DNA of 64,000 nt from Thermosulfuriphilus ammonigenes. Lineage in GTDB: Bacteria; Desulfobacterota; Thermodesulfobacteria; Thermodesulfobacteriales; ST65. This document shows, one piece after another, positions 36,365 to 44,940 of the stretch. Every line of letters starts with the position of its first letter. Position 1 is the first letter of the stretch. The notes beneath the pieces were generated by a model. That model saw only the letters and a program-made list of their open reading frames with translations, had not been told where the DNA came from and did no database searches. The position numbers and the translations under genes were made by a program. The stretch lies in contig NZ_CP048877.1 of assembly GCF_011207455.1 (NCBI RefSeq), forward strand, positions 1,480,576 through 1,544,575, written 5' to 3'.

Positions 36365-37471
36365 GTGGGATTGTGCCGTTGGTGTGGTCAAAAGGGCCCA
36401 ACTATCTCCAAAGTACTCGGTTTTTGCGTCTCCTGCATTCGAAATCACTGGGCGGAGATCGCCAAAGAAATAGACGCTCTTCATGCTCAGAGTCGTCTGG
36501 CTTTTGGTCTCCCTCCAAAACCTCCACGGACAAAAGGGGGAATCCCCTGTCGTCTTTGTTTCCACCGCTGTCGTCTGGGGGAGGGGGAGGCAGGATATTG
36601 TGGTCTTTGGAGGGTTGAGGAAGGGCGGCTTACCGGAGGGAGTCCAAAAGGGGCTAAGGTCTCCTGGTACCTGGATCCCCTGCCCACCAATTGCGTGGCT
36701 GATTGGATTTGTCCCGGAGGTACAGGAAATGGTTATCCCCGTTATGCCTATCTTCCGGGGCCAGAGAGAGGTTATGCCAATCTGGCGGTCTTTTATGAGG
36801 CTTGCAATTTTAACTGTCTTTACTGCCAAAACTGGCATTTTAAGAGAAGGGCCCGAAGGGATGTCTATCTAGAGGCTGATCTACTCCTTGGAGCTCTAGC
36901 CTCTCATGTTTCCTGTGTTTGTTTTTTTGGAGGGGATCCAGGACCTCAGGCTCCTCATGCCATTTCGGTCGGCCGCAAAATGCTTCAGAGATTTCCTGAG
37001 AGGATTATTCGTTTGTGTTGGGAGACCAATGGTGGTGAGAGCCGAAGCGTTATCAGGGAGATGATGCGTCTTAGCTTGATTAGTGGAGGTGTCCTGAAAA
37101 TTGATCTTAAGGCAGCTACAGAGGCGGTTCACCTGGCCCTTTGTGGAGTTTCTAACCGTTATGTTTTGGAGAATTTAGCCTATTTGGTTCAAGAGGCCCA
37201 AAGGAGGTCTGAGCCTCCAGCTCTTGTGGTCTCCACTCTTTTGGTCCCTGGATACATTGATGCCCAAGAGATAAGCCAGCTCGCCCGGCTTTTGGCCCGA
37301 CTTGATCCAGAGATCCCCTGGACTCTTCTGGCTTTTTATCCGGCTTTTATTCTTAACGACTTGCCTACCACCTCTCGCCGGCATGCTGCAGAGGCCCTGG
37401 CCCTGGCGCGGGCCGAGGGTTTAAAAAGGGTTCACCTGGGTAATGTTCATCTTCTTTCTGAATGGTCCTAG
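36365..37471 (+). CDS. Radical SAM protein with N-terminal zinc-ribbon and cysteine cluster
   Basis: Residues 1-30 form a zinc ribbon (CRWCG, CVSCIR). A second cysteine set follows at about 60-80 (CRLCFHRCRLGEG and GYCGL). The radical SAM cluster is CNFNCLYC (about 149-156), with a full TIM-barrel-like C-terminal half. It resembles the pyruvate-formate-lyase activase-related group; the reaction is unknown to me. The GTG start at 36365 lacks a good ribosome site; TTG at 36371 is the alternative. It converges with another radical SAM gene 27 bases away. Confidence 0.75.
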   Translation: MGLCRWCGQKGPTISKVLGFCVSCIRNHWAEIAKEIDALHAQSRLAFGLPPKPPRTKGGIPCRLCFHRCRLGEGEAGYCGLWRVEEGRLTGGSPKGAKVSWYLDPLPTNCVADWICPGGTGNGYPRYAYLPGPERGYANLAVFYEACNFNCLYCQNWHFKRRARRDVYLEADLLLGALASHVSCVCFFGGDPGPQAPHAISVGRKMLQRFPERIIRLCWETNGGESRSVIREMMRLSLISGGVLKIDLKAATEAVHLALCGVSNRYVLENLAYLVQEAQRRSEPPALVVSTLLVPGYIDAQEISQLARLLARLDPEIPWTLLAFYPAFILNDLPTTSRRHAAEALALARAEGLKRVHLGNVHLLSEWS

Positions 37472-37497
37472 AAGATCCTTTTCTAAGCTTAGTTGAG

Positions 37498-38817
37498 CTA
37501 ACGAAGGTAAGGATTAAAATAGCCGAAGCCAAGGTGGGGAAATCGTCTTTTAAGGTGCTCCTGAAGCCTCCTTATTCCCCATGGTGATCTTTGGGGGCGA
37601 AAATCTATCTTTTCTAAGTACCAATCAGGGTCGATGTTTAGGTTCCGTAGCTGGATGAAGTCAACCCCAAGGGCGATGATCTCCTCAAGAGCAGAGATTT
37701 CCTCAGGCTCATCAGTTACGCCAGGAAAGATAAAATAGTTGAGACTGACAAAACCTCCTTTTTTCTTCATCTGGATGATGGATTCTCGGATCTCCTGAAG
37801 TCCAAAACCTCGGGGTCGGACATAGGCTCGCCAGTACCTTTCCCTTGCGGTCGGAAGAGAGACCCGAATGGAATCCAAGCCGCTACTAGCCAGCCGGTCT
37901 ATTCCTTCGGGGATGCTGGCGTTGGTATTTAGATTTATGGTTCCGCGACTGGTCTGTTTTCGGATAAGCGTTATGGCCTTTTCCAAAAGGGGGGCCTTAA
38001 GAAGGGGTTCCCCCTCGCATCCCTGCCCGAAGGAAACCAAGGCCGGTTTGGCTCGAAAAAGGTGGCCAGTGGCTACCTCAGCGATCTCCTCTGCCGAAGG
38101 GGTGAAGTCTAGTCTTTCTTGGGTAGCTGGTGGGCCCTCTTCTGGTTGAAGAGACAGACAGCCTAGACACTGAGCGTTACAACTCTGAGCGGTGGGAAGA
38201 GGGGCCTCATAGCGATCTAGGAAAAAGTTGCGGGCTGCCGGGCAGCCATAAGTGAGACAACAGCGGCGGCCAAGGTGCTGGATGAGCCGGTTTCTGGGAT
38301 GCTCTTTGAGGCGTTTCAGGGTTCTTCGACGAACGTCTTCTGGCTGAAAGTGGTCCAGATCTTGCCGTGGCTCAGGGTCAGACCGGAAGGCCGTTACCCA
38401 GAAGCCTTCGTCCCACCAGCCTACAGCAGTATAGGCAAAAAGTGGCAGAGGGGGGAGAGATTCTTGGGCTTTTGCCCAGGCCGCCAAGAAGGTGTGGGTG
38501 TGGGCTGGCGCTATAAAGGCGGCTACTGCCAGGGCCGGCTCAGAGGGACAAAAGGGGTTTTCCTTAAGGACGACGACCTCTCCGGTGGTAGGGTCAAGGC
38601 CAACCGGATGACGGTCAGGGAGGACAAAGAGTTCGCTGCCATAGGGCAAGGGAATAAAATCTTTTTCTTCAGGAAGATAGAACTCTTGGCCGCTTCTTCC
38701 TAAGGCCAAAAGCCCCGGGAAGTCAAAGATCTGCCCTTTAAGATCGGCAAAGACAAGGTAAGGTGAATTCAAGGGGTGACTTGAAGGATACCCCGGTCTT
38801 ATTCCTGTTGATGACAT
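37498..38817 (-). CDS. Radical SAM protein, unknown family
   Basis: This 439-residue protein has an N-terminal ~170-residue domain with no known match. A cysteine segment (CCLTYGC, about 187-193) follows, then the radical SAM motif CNAQCLGC and a barrel. It also has a GQGCEGEPLL motif typical of radical SAM methyl- or thiotransferase-like folds. No SPASM-type C-terminal cysteines are visible. The product is not identified. It sits 30 bases downstream of the Clp1/Grc3-like kinase gene on the same strand, suggesting a joint unit. Confidence 0.72.
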   Translation of the reverse strand: MSSTGIRPGYPSSHPLNSPYLVFADLKGQIFDFPGLLALGRSGQEFYLPEEKDFIPLPYGSELFVLPDRHPVGLDPTTGEVVVLKENPFCPSEPALAVAAFIAPAHTHTFLAAWAKAQESLPPLPLFAYTAVGWWDEGFWVTAFRSDPEPRQDLDHFQPEDVRRRTLKRLKEHPRNRLIQHLGRRCCLTYGCPAARNFFLDRYEAPLPTAQSCNAQCLGCLSLQPEEGPPATQERLDFTPSAEEIAEVATGHLFRAKPALVSFGQGCEGEPLLKAPLLEKAITLIRKQTSRGTINLNTNASIPEGIDRLASSGLDSIRVSLPTARERYWRAYVRPRGFGLQEIRESIIQMKKKGGFVSLNYFIFPGVTDEPEEISALEEIIALGVDFIQLRNLNIDPDWYLEKIDFRPQRSPWGIRRLQEHLKRRFPHLGFGYFNPYLR

Positions 38818-38847
38818 CTGTAGGCAGGCTCTTTCTCTATAATTAGG

Positions 38848-39852
38848 CTAAAGATGGACCTGATGTCGCCCTAGTTCTTTTCCCTCTGGCGAAAGGTATA
38901 GAGAACCTGGTTGAAGAAGATAAATATCCCTTTTGCCTACCGGGGTAAAGAGGGTGATCTGGCGGGCAACAAAATCAATCTTCTTTACGATTCCCAGCCC
39001 CTGGCAGAGGCCTTTTTTGTCATACAGACCACAAAGAAGATTGACGAAGGCCTGCGGAAAGATATGTTTTATGCGTCCCGGAAGGCGTCTTTCAGAGACT
39101 ACCAGAAGACCTTCACTGGTCTTCTCTGACCACACGGCCCCAGGCGTATCTATCCGGCGGCCAGTAAAAAGAAGACTCGTATCGATAACCAATTGTGGGA
39201 GATCAAAAACTATAGTTCGAGCCCTGGAGAAATATTCTTGGAAGGCCTTTTGGCGGAAACGGCTTCGGATCTCCCTGGTCTTTGGTCGGGCCTGCTGGGA
39301 GGGCTTCAGGCGTATTCTTCGGGGCCAAGGGTGGGCTCGAAGAATAGGCTCTAGCTCCCTTTCTCTTTCTAGGGCGACGATGGTATCTGGTCTTAAAAGT
39401 TCAATTTTAAAAGATTTAAGCCTTCTCCCCCTGCCAGTAATCAGTCCGGTGGTGTTAATTAAGTAAAAGTCGGCTCGACAGGCTTCAAGGAGAATCTTGC
39501 TACCCACGACCATAGGTAGAAGGTGTCCTAAAGGAGTAACTGACCCCACGAAATAGAGTCTCTCAATAGGGAGTTCCCTTATTTTTCGGGGCGGCTTCCC
39601 GGTCGTCGTCGAAGTTATGGTGGCCGGTGGGCCTAGATCCTTCTGGCCGATATCGGCATCGATTATTGCCACCTTGGCCCCTCTGGCCGTAAGGTAACGG
39701 GTAAGAAAAAGGAGTAGAGTGCTTTTTCCTACATCTGTGGTCCCTAAAATCATCACCCTTCGTCCTTGGGAGTAGATCCTTTCGGCCGCCTCTATCCATG
39801 ACCGGGGGATGTCTATCTTCGCCCTTTTTGGTGTCTTATTTGCATTAATCAT
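38848..39852 (-). CDS. Clp1/Grc3-like polynucleotide 5'-kinase
   Basis: This 334-residue P-loop protein has Walker A GTTDVGKSTL (37-46), a Walker-B-like IIDADIGQKDLGPP (about 64-77) and the GSVTPLGHLLPMVVG segment typical of Clp1/Grc3/Nol9 proteins. In eukaryotes and archaea these phosphorylate RNA 5' ends. A bacterial copy is uncommon and its substrate is unknown; RNA or DNA end repair is a reasonable guess. The C-terminal part (residues 250-334) contains a beta-rich domain like that of Clp1. No clear ribosome site is seen. Confidence 0.75.
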   Translation of the reverse strand: MINANKTPKRAKIDIPRSWIEAAERIYSQGRRVMILGTTDVGKSTLLLFLTRYLTARGAKVAIIDADIGQKDLGPPATITSTTTGKPPRKIRELPIERLYFVGSVTPLGHLLPMVVGSKILLEACRADFYLINTTGLITGRGRRLKSFKIELLRPDTIVALERERELEPILRAHPWPRRIRLKPSQQARPKTREIRSRFRQKAFQEYFSRARTIVFDLPQLVIDTSLLFTGRRIDTPGAVWSEKTSEGLLVVSERRLPGRIKHIFPQAFVNLLCGLYDKKGLCQGLGIVKKIDFVARQITLFTPVGKRDIYLLQPGSLYLSPEGKELGRHQVHL

Positions 39853-39909
39853 TGTCAGAAAGCCTTGATTGTTTTAGACCACCGGCTGAAAGTCTGAAAT
39901 TTTAAGTTT

Positions 39910-39927
39910 AACTTTTAGTTAAAAGTT
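39910..39927. promoter_or_regulatory. Dyad in the divergent kinase/sensor region
   Basis: AACTTTTA and TAAAAGTT form an 8-bp inverted repeat with a 2-base gap, midway between the divergent Clp1/Grc3-like and sensor kinase genes. It is a candidate shared operator. Confidence 0.35.
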
Positions 39928-39975
39928 TCTATTTGCAAATAAATATAGGTTTTTAACATATGATGGAGGAATTGA

Positions 39976-42585
39976 ATGTCACCTGCGTCTCTGGAAGACA
40001 ACAGGAAGACTATCTCCTTAAGCCTACACTGTCGTCAATTTCTTGACTATCTGCCTATAGCGGCCATCTGCTGGAATGCCGAGGGAATGATCCTTGAGGT
40101 CAATCAGGGGGCGGCCAGGCTCTTATCCTATAAAAGAGAGGAACTCCTGGGGGCAAAAATTGTCAATCTTTGTCCATCTCTGGCTGAGGTCTTTACCAAG
40201 GGGAAGTCTGTTTTCCGAAGGAGGGTCTCACTTAAATGTAAAGATGGTTCCTTCATTCGAGTGGATATTGAAGGCTGTTTGTTGGCTAAAGAAGGGCTGG
40301 TTATGGCCTTCTTGCGCCGAGACCCTCTTGATCGGCTCTTTGAACCTGCCGTTTGGAAAACTCTCTTAGATTCAGTCCACCTCGGAGTAGTGATTACCGA
40401 TGTTAGGGGGCGAATGATTCGAGCCAATGCGGCCGGGGTTCGTCTGCTTGGTCTGGCCCGCGGAAAGCGGAACCTCTTTGAACTTTTAGGCTTTAAAGAT
40501 GAAAAGTCTCAACTGGAGGCTCGTTTGCGTTCTGGGGGGCAGATCTCTGGAGTCCGCATTTTCCCTCAGGGTATGGAACTGTGGGTGGACATAGCCATTC
40601 ATCGTTTGAGTTTCGGGGAGAGGGATTATCTGGTCTGGATTATCAGTGATGTTACTGAACAGGTTTCTCTAAGTAACGCTCTTCATCATAGTCATAAATT
40701 TTTACAGAATGTCTTTGATGCCATAAATGATGGTCTAAGTGTTCTTGATAAAGACCTTAATATCCTGGGAGTTAACTCGGCCATGGAACGCTGGTATGGC
40801 CGGGCTGAAGAGATCGTTGGTCGTAAGTGTTACGAAATCTATCAAAGGAGAAGAGAGCCCTGTCCAGACTGTCCTTCCCTTCGAGCGATGGAGACTGGTC
40901 GGACCCATCGAAAAATCGTTCCCTATCCCTCTTATGAGAATCCGGAAGGTTGGATTGATCTCTCAAGTTATCCCTTGAGGGATCAGGGGGGAAGAATCAT
41001 TGGAGTCATCGAATACTGTAAAGATATATCCGAGCTTAAGAAGGCCCAGGATGAGCTTTTAACAGAAAAAGAACGTCTAATCACCATATTAGAAGGCATT
41101 GCTGATGGAGTTATTTCTACTGATCAAGAGGGTCGAGTTGTTTTTATCAATCCGGCGGCTCGAAGGATTCTGGAGATAAAAGAAAATGTCTTGGGAAGGA
41201 GCTTCGGTCGTGTGTTTAGACTTGACGAGGCTTCAGATGAGGTCGTTGCTGGTCTTTTTGCGGTTCTTAAGGGTGAAAGACAGATATTTGAGGTTGATGA
41301 CATCTTGGTGCCGATTGGGGATGAGGAGGAAAAATATTTGGCTATCAGGGCTACGGCCCTCCGTGATCCCCAAAAGAAGGGGATAGGAATGGTTCTTGTC
41401 TTTCGCGATGTAACCGAGAAGAAAAAGATTGAAGAGGAGTTAAGCCGGGCGGAGAGGCTTGAGGCCCTGGGTATCTTGGCCGGAGGAATCGCGCACGACT
41501 TTAACAACATTCTTACTGCCTTGGCTGGTAATCTTTCCCTGGCTACCTTGAAGATCCCTGAAGACTCTCCGGCCCGGGATTACCTGGAAGGTGCCCTTAA
41601 GGCCCTTGATCAGGCCAAGGGGTTGACCACCCAGCTTCAGACCTTCTCTCGAGGCGGTCTTCCGGTAAAAAAGGCGGTTTCTATCGCTGACCTTCTTCGG
41701 GAAACCGTCATCTTTACCCTAAGGGGTTCAAATGTCTCACCTGAATTTGATCTGTCTTCCGATCTCCTTCAGGCTGAGGTGGATCCCGGCCAGATCCATC
41801 AAGTCATTCAAAATATAGTTATCAATGCTGATCAGGCTATGCCCCACGGAGGCAAGCTTTACATTCGGGCCGAAAATTATATCTCTGAAGGAGATGAAGG
41901 CCTTGAGCCCGGGGTTTATATTAAATTGACTTTTCGCGACCAAGGCGTGGGGATTCCCGAGAATATTATTGATCGAATATTTGACCCTTATTTTTCCACC
42001 AAACAAAAAGGAAGCGGTTTGGGATTGGCCTCTGCTTACTCTATTGTCAAAAGACATGGTGGGACTATTACTGTAGAATCCGTCCTCGGTCACGGATCAA
42101 CCTTTACGGTCTACCTACCGGCTATTGTTTCCAAACAAAAGACCCCCCCCCGTCAGTCTTGCCGGAGGGAGCAGATTTCTAGTTCTAGTCCTCCAGGTAA
42201 AGTCCTCCTTATGGATGATGATCAGGGTGTAAGGGATGTGGCTTCTCAGATGCTAGAGGGCCTCGGCTATGAGGTTGCTTTGGCCTGTGAAGGACGAGAA
42301 GCCCTTGAACTTTATCGCCAAGCCCTTGAGGCCGGGAGTCCTTTTGATCTGGTGATCATGGATCTGACTATCCCCGGAGGTATGGGAGGCAGAGAGGCTG
42401 TAAAGAGACTCCTTGAACTTGATCCTCGGGCTCAGGTGGTAGTTTCCAGCGGATACTCCAATGATGATGTTATGGCTAACTATCAAAAATATGGTTTTAA
42501 GGGGGTTTTAGCTAAGCCTTTTAAACTTGAGGAGCTAAAACGGGTCCTGGAAGAGATACTTCCGGCCTCAAGCCAGAGACACTAG
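39976..42585 (+). CDS. PAS-domain hybrid histidine kinase with receiver
   Basis: The 869-residue protein has several PAS domains in the first ~490 residues. These include one with a cysteine pair CPDCPSLRAME (about 295) that could bind a metal or heme. A histidine kinase core follows (phosphoacceptor His507 in GGIAHDFNNIL, then HATPase motifs), and a C-terminal receiver (Asp796 in VIMDLTIPGG). No membrane segment is seen, so it is a cytoplasmic sensor. A run of nine Cs at 42143-42151 lies in the linker before the receiver. GGAGGAATTG precedes the ATG. Confidence 0.92.
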   Translation: MSPASLEDNRKTISLSLHCRQFLDYLPIAAICWNAEGMILEVNQGAARLLSYKREELLGAKIVNLCPSLAEVFTKGKSVFRRRVSLKCKDGSFIRVDIEGCLLAKEGLVMAFLRRDPLDRLFEPAVWKTLLDSVHLGVVITDVRGRMIRANAAGVRLLGLARGKRNLFELLGFKDEKSQLEARLRSGGQISGVRIFPQGMELWVDIAIHRLSFGERDYLVWIISDVTEQVSLSNALHHSHKFLQNVFDAINDGLSVLDKDLNILGVNSAMERWYGRAEEIVGRKCYEIYQRRREPCPDCPSLRAMETGRTHRKIVPYPSYENPEGWIDLSSYPLRDQGGRIIGVIEYCKDISELKKAQDELLTEKERLITILEGIADGVISTDQEGRVVFINPAARRILEIKENVLGRSFGRVFRLDEASDEVVAGLFAVLKGERQIFEVDDILVPIGDEEEKYLAIRATALRDPQKKGIGMVLVFRDVTEKKKIEEELSRAERLEALGILAGGIAHDFNNILTALAGNLSLATLKIPEDSPARDYLEGALKALDQAKGLTTQLQTFSRGGLPVKKAVSIADLLRETVIFTLRGSNVSPEFDLSSDLLQAEVDPGQIHQVIQNIVINADQAMPHGGKLYIRAENYISEGDEGLEPGVYIKLTFRDQGVGIPENIIDRIFDPYFSTKQKGSGLGLASAYSIVKRHGGTITVESVLGHGSTFTVYLPAIVSKQKTPPRQSCRREQISSSSPPGKVLLMDDDQGVRDVASQMLEGLGYEVALACEGREALELYRQALEAGSPFDLVIMDLTIPGGMGGREAVKRLLELDPRAQVVVSSGYSNDDVMANYQKYGFKGVLAKPFKLEELKRVLEEILPASSQRH

Positions 42586-42694
42586 GTCTTTCTTCGATCT
42601 TGGCTTCGTCAACCTTGCCTTGTTTAGATTTCCCACTATAATGTCCTCTTGGTCTTCTTTAGATTAGTTTCGTTGGTCACGTGGAGGTAAGACT

Positions 42695-42949
42695 ATGGCC
42701 CGGGTTACTGTAGAAGACTGCTTGAGGCAGGTTCCCAGTCGTTTTCGACTCGTTCACCTGGCGGTTCAACGTGTCAAACAATTACGCAAGGGGGCTCAGC
42801 CTCTGGTGGTTTGTGAAAACAAGGAAATAGTCACGGCCTTGCGGGAGATAGCTGCCGGCTCGGTCTCTCTCGAGAACATCAAAGAATTAGAAAAACAACT
42901 GGAGGAGAGTCGGATCTACGCTGCCTTAGGGGGCAAAGAAAGTTCTTAA
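42695..42949 (+). CDS. rpoZ: RNA polymerase omega subunit
   Basis: The 84-residue product has the RpoZ fold signatures: [10 protein letters not shown], a [21 protein letters not shown] helix, and the [10 protein letters not shown] core. Omega stabilises the beta' subunit and takes part in ppGpp response. A GGAGG ribosome site precedes the ATG, and dnaJ follows 19 bases later. With dksA two genes on, this region groups several global regulators. Confidence 0.93.
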   Translation: MARVTVEDCLRQVPSRFRLVHLAVQRVKQLRKGAQPLVVCENKEIVTALREIAAGSVSLENIKELEKQLEESRIYAALGGKESS

Positions 42950-42968
42950 GGTGGCCGATCCCTAATCT

Positions 42969-44084
42969 ATGGTCCATCATAAAGACTATTATCAAATTTT
43001 GGGGGTGGCTCGAGACGCCTCGGCGGAAGAGATTAAAAAGGCCTATCGGCGTCTAGCCCTTAAATACCATCCAGATCGCAATCCCGGAGACAAGGAGGCT
43101 GAGGAGCGTTTCAAAGAGGCTTCTGAGGCCTACGAGGTGCTTTCTGATCCGGAAAAGCGAGCTATCTATGATCGCTTTGGTCATCAAGGCCTCTCTGGAC
43201 AGGGATATAAAACAGGTTTTGATGACTTTCAGGATATATTTTCCACCTTTTCTGACCTGTTTGAGGAATTCTTCGGTTTTTCCTCCGGCTTTGGGCGTCG
43301 TGAGTCTTCCCGGCCGAGACCGGGTGCTGATCTGCGCTACGATCTCTCCATTGATCTTGAGGAAGCGGCCAAGGGAAAAGAGATAGAGATAGAATTTACC
43401 AGGCTTGAAGCCTGCAATACCTGCGGGGGAACCGGGCTTAGGCCAGGGGGGCAGCGGGCCTATTGTCCTGTTTGTCAGGGCCGGGGCCAAGTGGTTCACT
43501 CTGAGGGTTTCTTCCGCATCAGTTCTACCTGTCCTCATTGTCGGGGAGCGGGGACAATTAATGCCGATCCCTGTCCAGATTGTGCTGGTCAGGGGCGTTT
43601 GCGTCGTAAACGGCGTCTCACAGTGGATATTCCTCCCGGAGTAGATACGGGGACCCGCCTGCGCATCAAACGGGAAGGGGAGGCAGGAATTAATGGTGGG
43701 CCTCCCGGAGATCTTTATGTTGTCATTCATGTCCGGCCCCATAAGCTCTTTGAGCGCCATGGTGATGATCTCTTCTGTGAGGTACCGATAAACTTTGTTA
43801 AGGCGGCCCTAGGGGGAGAGATATTCGTAGAGACTCTTTGGGGTAAGGAGCGGATTACCATTCCCCGAGGGACCCAGCCAGGCGAGAGGCTTGTTTTGCG
43901 TGGTTTGGGGATGCCCCGTCTGCGGGGAGGGGGAAAAGGAGATTTAATAGTCCAGATTCAGGTAGAGATTCCTCGAAAGCTTACCCGACGCCAGGAAGAG
44001 TTGCTTCGGGAGTTTGAGGCTCTAGAAGAGGAAAAGAAGGAAGGCTTCTTCCAAAAGATCTTTCGACGTGAGGCCAAGGGATGA
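42969..44084 (+). CDS. dnaJ: Chaperone DnaJ
   Basis: The 371-residue protein is full length: J domain with HPD in [10 protein letters not shown] (about 35-37), a Gly/Phe-rich linker, the four CxxCxGxG zinc repeats (about 155-220) and the C-terminal peptide-binding domain. It partners DnaK in folding. Its stop overlaps the moaC ATG as ATGA, so a chaperone gene is translated together with a molybdopterin gene, an arrangement that looks accidental rather than functional. Confidence 0.97.
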   Translation: MVHHKDYYQILGVARDASAEEIKKAYRRLALKYHPDRNPGDKEAEERFKEASEAYEVLSDPEKRAIYDRFGHQGLSGQGYKTGFDDFQDIFSTFSDLFEEFFGFSSGFGRRESSRPRPGADLRYDLSIDLEEAAKGKEIEIEFTRLEACNTCGGTGLRPGGQRAYCPVCQGRGQVVHSEGFFRISSTCPHCRGAGTINADPCPDCAGQGRLRRKRRLTVDIPPGVDTGTRLRIKREGEAGINGGPPGDLYVVIHVRPHKLFERHGDDLFCEVPINFVKAALGGEIFVETLWGKERITIPRGTQPGERLVLRGLGMPRLRGGGKGDLIVQIQVEIPRKLTRRQEELLREFEALEEEKKEGFFQKIFRREAKG

Positions 44085-44560
44085 AATCCCTCAGTCATCT
44101 TGATTCCTCCGGGCGGGCTAAGATGGTCGATGTTTCCGAGAAGGAGGAGACCTTCCGGGAGGCGGTAGCCCGTGGCCGGGTTCTTCTCGGAAAAGAAGCC
44201 TTCGAGGCTGCGGTGACTGGAGGGCTGAAGAAGGGGGATCTCTTCACGGTGGCCAAGATCGCCGGGATCATGGCTGCTAAAAAGGTATATGAGCTTATCC
44301 CCCTTTGTCATCCTCTTCCTGTCACCCATGTGGATATTGATTTTCAACTGGACGAGCAGCAGTTTGCCGTAGAGATAGAGGCCACTGTCCGGACTAAGGC
44401 TGCCACCGGTGTGGAAATGGAGGCTCTCTGCGCCTGCTCATTGGCGGCCTTGACCATTTACGATATGTGCAAGGCGGTAAGTCATGCCATACGCATAGAA
44501 GACATCCGGCTGGCCCGTAAAAGTGGTGGCCGAAGCGGCACGATAATTCTGGAAAAATGA
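44081..44560 (+). CDS. moaC: Cyclic pyranopterin monophosphate synthase MoaC
   Basis: This 159-residue protein has the full MoaC fold: [10 protein letters not shown] at the N-terminus, the [23 protein letters not shown] motif, the [24 protein letters not shown] segment, and C-terminal KSGGRSG. It converts the MoaA product into cyclic pyranopterin monophosphate, the first molybdenum cofactor intermediate. moaA and moeA are not nearby. Confidence 0.97.
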   Translation: MKSLSHLDSSGRAKMVDVSEKEETFREAVARGRVLLGKEAFEAAVTGGLKKGDLFTVAKIAGIMAAKKVYELIPLCHPLPVTHVDIDFQLDEQQFAVEIEATVRTKAATGVEMEALCACSLAALTIYDMCKAVSHAIRIEDIRLARKSGGRSGTIILEK

Positions 44561-44576
44561 CGGAGGTGGGTCCTTT

Positions 44577-44939
44577 ATGGATCAGGAAAAGCTGGAATAC
44601 TTCAGGAACCTTTTGCAAGAGAAGTTAAAAACCCTTTTGTCTGAAGCCGAGAAGACCCTTACCGATCTTACTGAAAGCGGACTTAACTGCCCGGATCCAA
44701 CTGATCGGGCGGTTTTGGAGTCTGATCGAGGTTTTGAACTTCGTATCCGGGATCGAGAGAGAAAGTTCATTCGTAAAATTCAGGCAGCCCTGGAGAGAAT
44801 CGATGAAGGGACCTATGGTATATGTGAAGAGTGTGGAGAGGAAATCAGCCTCAAACGTCTAGAGGCCCGGCCGGAGGCCTCACTGTGTATCGAGTGTAAG
44901 AGGAGACAGGAGCAGTTGGAAAAGATCAAAGGGGGCTAA
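44577..44939 (+). CDS. dksA: DksA/TraR-family zinc finger protein
   Basis: The 120-residue protein has a coiled-coil N-terminus (to about 70) and the C4 zinc finger CEECGEEI...CIECKRR (about 87-110). DksA-family proteins reach into the RNA polymerase secondary channel and shape the stringent response with ppGpp. The coiled-coil tip carries the DxTDRAVLES stretch (about 41-49). The next gene begins one base after the stop, so it is coupled to the GH57 gene. Confidence 0.92.
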   Translation: MDQEKLEYFRNLLQEKLKTLLSEAEKTLTDLTESGLNCPDPTDRAVLESDRGFELRIRDRERKFIRKIQAALERIDEGTYGICEECGEEISLKRLEARPEASLCIECKRRQEQLEKIKGG

Positions 44940-44940
44940 A

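Noticed and set aside
43053..43760. 235-codon minus-strand frame inside dnaJ
   Set aside because: It mirrors the DnaJ coding sequence, which is unmistakable on the plus strand.
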